From Gammaproteobacteria bacterium UBA3498 (GTDB lineage: Bacteria > Pseudomonadota > Gammaproteobacteria > Pseudomonadales > Pseudohongiellaceae), in assembly GCA_002377605.1 (NCBI GenBank), contig DFQD01000096.1:1-54847 (forward strand): a DNA stretch of 54,847 nt. Direction: 5' to 3'. Below are positions 54,320 to 54,847 of the stretch, piece after piece (the first letter of the stretch is position 1; the number at the start of each line of letters is the position of its first letter). Position numbers and translations under genes: made by a program. Below the pieces are notes generated by a model. That model was not told the DNA's origin, did no database searches, and was given only the letters and a program-made list of their open reading frames with translations.

Positions 54320-54847
54320 TTATAATTCTTCGGGATCAAGCGATATCATTTGAGTCGGATGATAACGATCGCCAATCACTGCCCCGTTAGCGAATATTTC
54401 GCAAGCTTTGTTTAAGTCAGCTTTGCTAATATTTAATTCAGCAGCTCCGGCGTTTTCTTCCACAAACTTTACGTGTTTTGTCCCAGGAATTGGCACGAAG
54501 TCTGGATCCTGAGCCATCACCCAAGCAAGTGCTAATTGAGCTGGAGTGCAGGAATAGTCCTCCGCTATAGATATGAACTCATCTACCAGTTGCAGATTGT
54601 GGTCAATATTTTCATCAGAAAAGCGAGGCATAGTTTTACGCATATCTCCCTCTTCCAATTCTTCTATATTGCTAACAACCCCTGTAAGAAATGCTCTGCC
54701 CAGAGGACTAAAGGGCACAAATCCAATGCCTAATTCCTTACAACAATCTAAAACTTTATATTCAGGGTCTCTAGTCCACAGTGAGTATTCAGACTGAACC
54801 GCACAGATAGGATGTTCATTGTGCGCTTTACGAATTGTTTCCGAGGA
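54320..54847 (-). CDS. Aldo/keto reductase, truncated by the right edge
   Basis: The minus-strand frame stays open to the edge, giving the C-terminal 175 residues. The visible part has AVQSEYSLWTRDPE, FVPFSPLGRAFLTG and FVPIPGTKHVKFVEENAG. These are the barrel-end strands and NADP-binding motifs of the AKR family, of the YghZ/Tas-like group acting on small carbonyl compounds. The N-terminal half with the catalytic tyrosine and lysine lies outside the window. The frame does not begin at the GTG inside the window (54718), since homologous sequence continues upstream of it. Confidence 0.93.
   Translation of the reverse strand, partial: SSETIRKAHNEHPICAVQSEYSLWTRDPEYKVLDCCKELGIGFVPFSPLGRAFLTGVVSNIEELEEGDMRKTMPRFSDENIDHNLQLVDEFISIAEDYSCTPAQLALAWVMAQDPDFVPIPGTKHVKFVEENAGAAELNISKADLNKACEIFANGAVIGDRYHPTQMISLDPEEL

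Noticed and set aside
1..54847. Mobile elements, CRISPR arrays, tRNA or rRNA genes
   Set aside because: No transposase/integrase motifs, regularly spaced repeats or conserved RNA sequences were recognised in either strand.

Overview
The window is about 55 kb of moderate-GC, gene-dense bacterial chromosome. Gene content points to a Gram-negative, aerobic, probably marine heterotrophic gammaproteobacterium. The indicators are a TonB-dependent receptor, a DUF5916-type outer-membrane barrel, a TRAP/TAXI transporter, a PQQ alcohol dehydrogenase, Tat-exported oxidoreductases and many signal peptides. The taxonomic placement is inference from gene content only. I saw no rRNA, tRNA, CRISPR array, insertion sequence, integrase or phage gene. 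Several genes start at GTG or TTG behind a good Shine-Dalgarno (SD) sequence, so many starts given here are internal to the longest open frame.

Layout. 1-5.4 kb (minus): DUF819 permease fragment, carotenoid oxygenase, DUF6152 protein, a glyoxalase-fold protein fused to a domain called here the 'QGVW/CHEGNY' domain, and a divergent stand-alone copy of that domain. 5.7-11.4 kb (minus): Tat-exported molybdenum hydroxylase with its [2Fe-2S] subunit, a lipoprotein D-aminoacylase-like amidohydrolase and an NHL-repeat propeller. 11.7-16.2 kb (plus): ABC ATPase plus an ABC-2 permease fused to an M1 peptidase. 16.4-20.3 kb (minus): TRAP fused permease, TAXI binding protein and an exported cysteine hydrolase. 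20.4-28.4 kb: propeller-amidohydrolase (plus), TonB receptor (minus), Tat-exported FMN dehydrogenase and MBL hydrolase (plus). 28.4-33.8 kb: TauD dioxygenase and thioesterase (minus); GNAT, D-2-hydroxyacid dehydrogenase, a QGVW/CHEGNY protein and a serine hydrolase (plus); RidA (minus). 33.8-39.2 kb: cupin and two QGVW/CHEGNY genes (minus), a third divergent copy (plus), GST and an atypical SDR (plus). 39.2-43.9 kb: a possibly broken small gene, a NosR-like FMN-binding protein, an SRPBCC protein and a DUF5916 barrel. 43.9-50.3 kb: two fatty-acid-hydroxylase-fold proteins around a small secreted protein, a Tat-exported threonine-aldolase-like enzyme, a quinohemoprotein dehydrogenase and an orphan secreted protein. 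50.3-54.8 kb: molybdopterin oxidoreductase, the seventh QGVW/CHEGNY protein, a flavin reductase and an aldo/keto reductase fragment.

How it fits together. Most products are predicted to be exported or to act on small organic molecules: oxygenases, dehydrogenases, amidohydrolases, GST, SDR, thioesterase and uptake systems. The region therefore looks like a catabolic/scavenging island for hydrophobic or aromatic/terpenoid-like compounds and peptides; that substrate guess is inference. The most unusual signal is the seven-member paralogous family of exported proteins. Each has an N-terminal PD-[FLI]-x-G-[VIY]-W motif, a central W-x-G-x-[SA]-x-x-x-W-[ED]-[GD]-[ED/N]-T-like motif and exactly two cysteines in the domain, always 138-148 residues apart. 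I know of no described function for this family.
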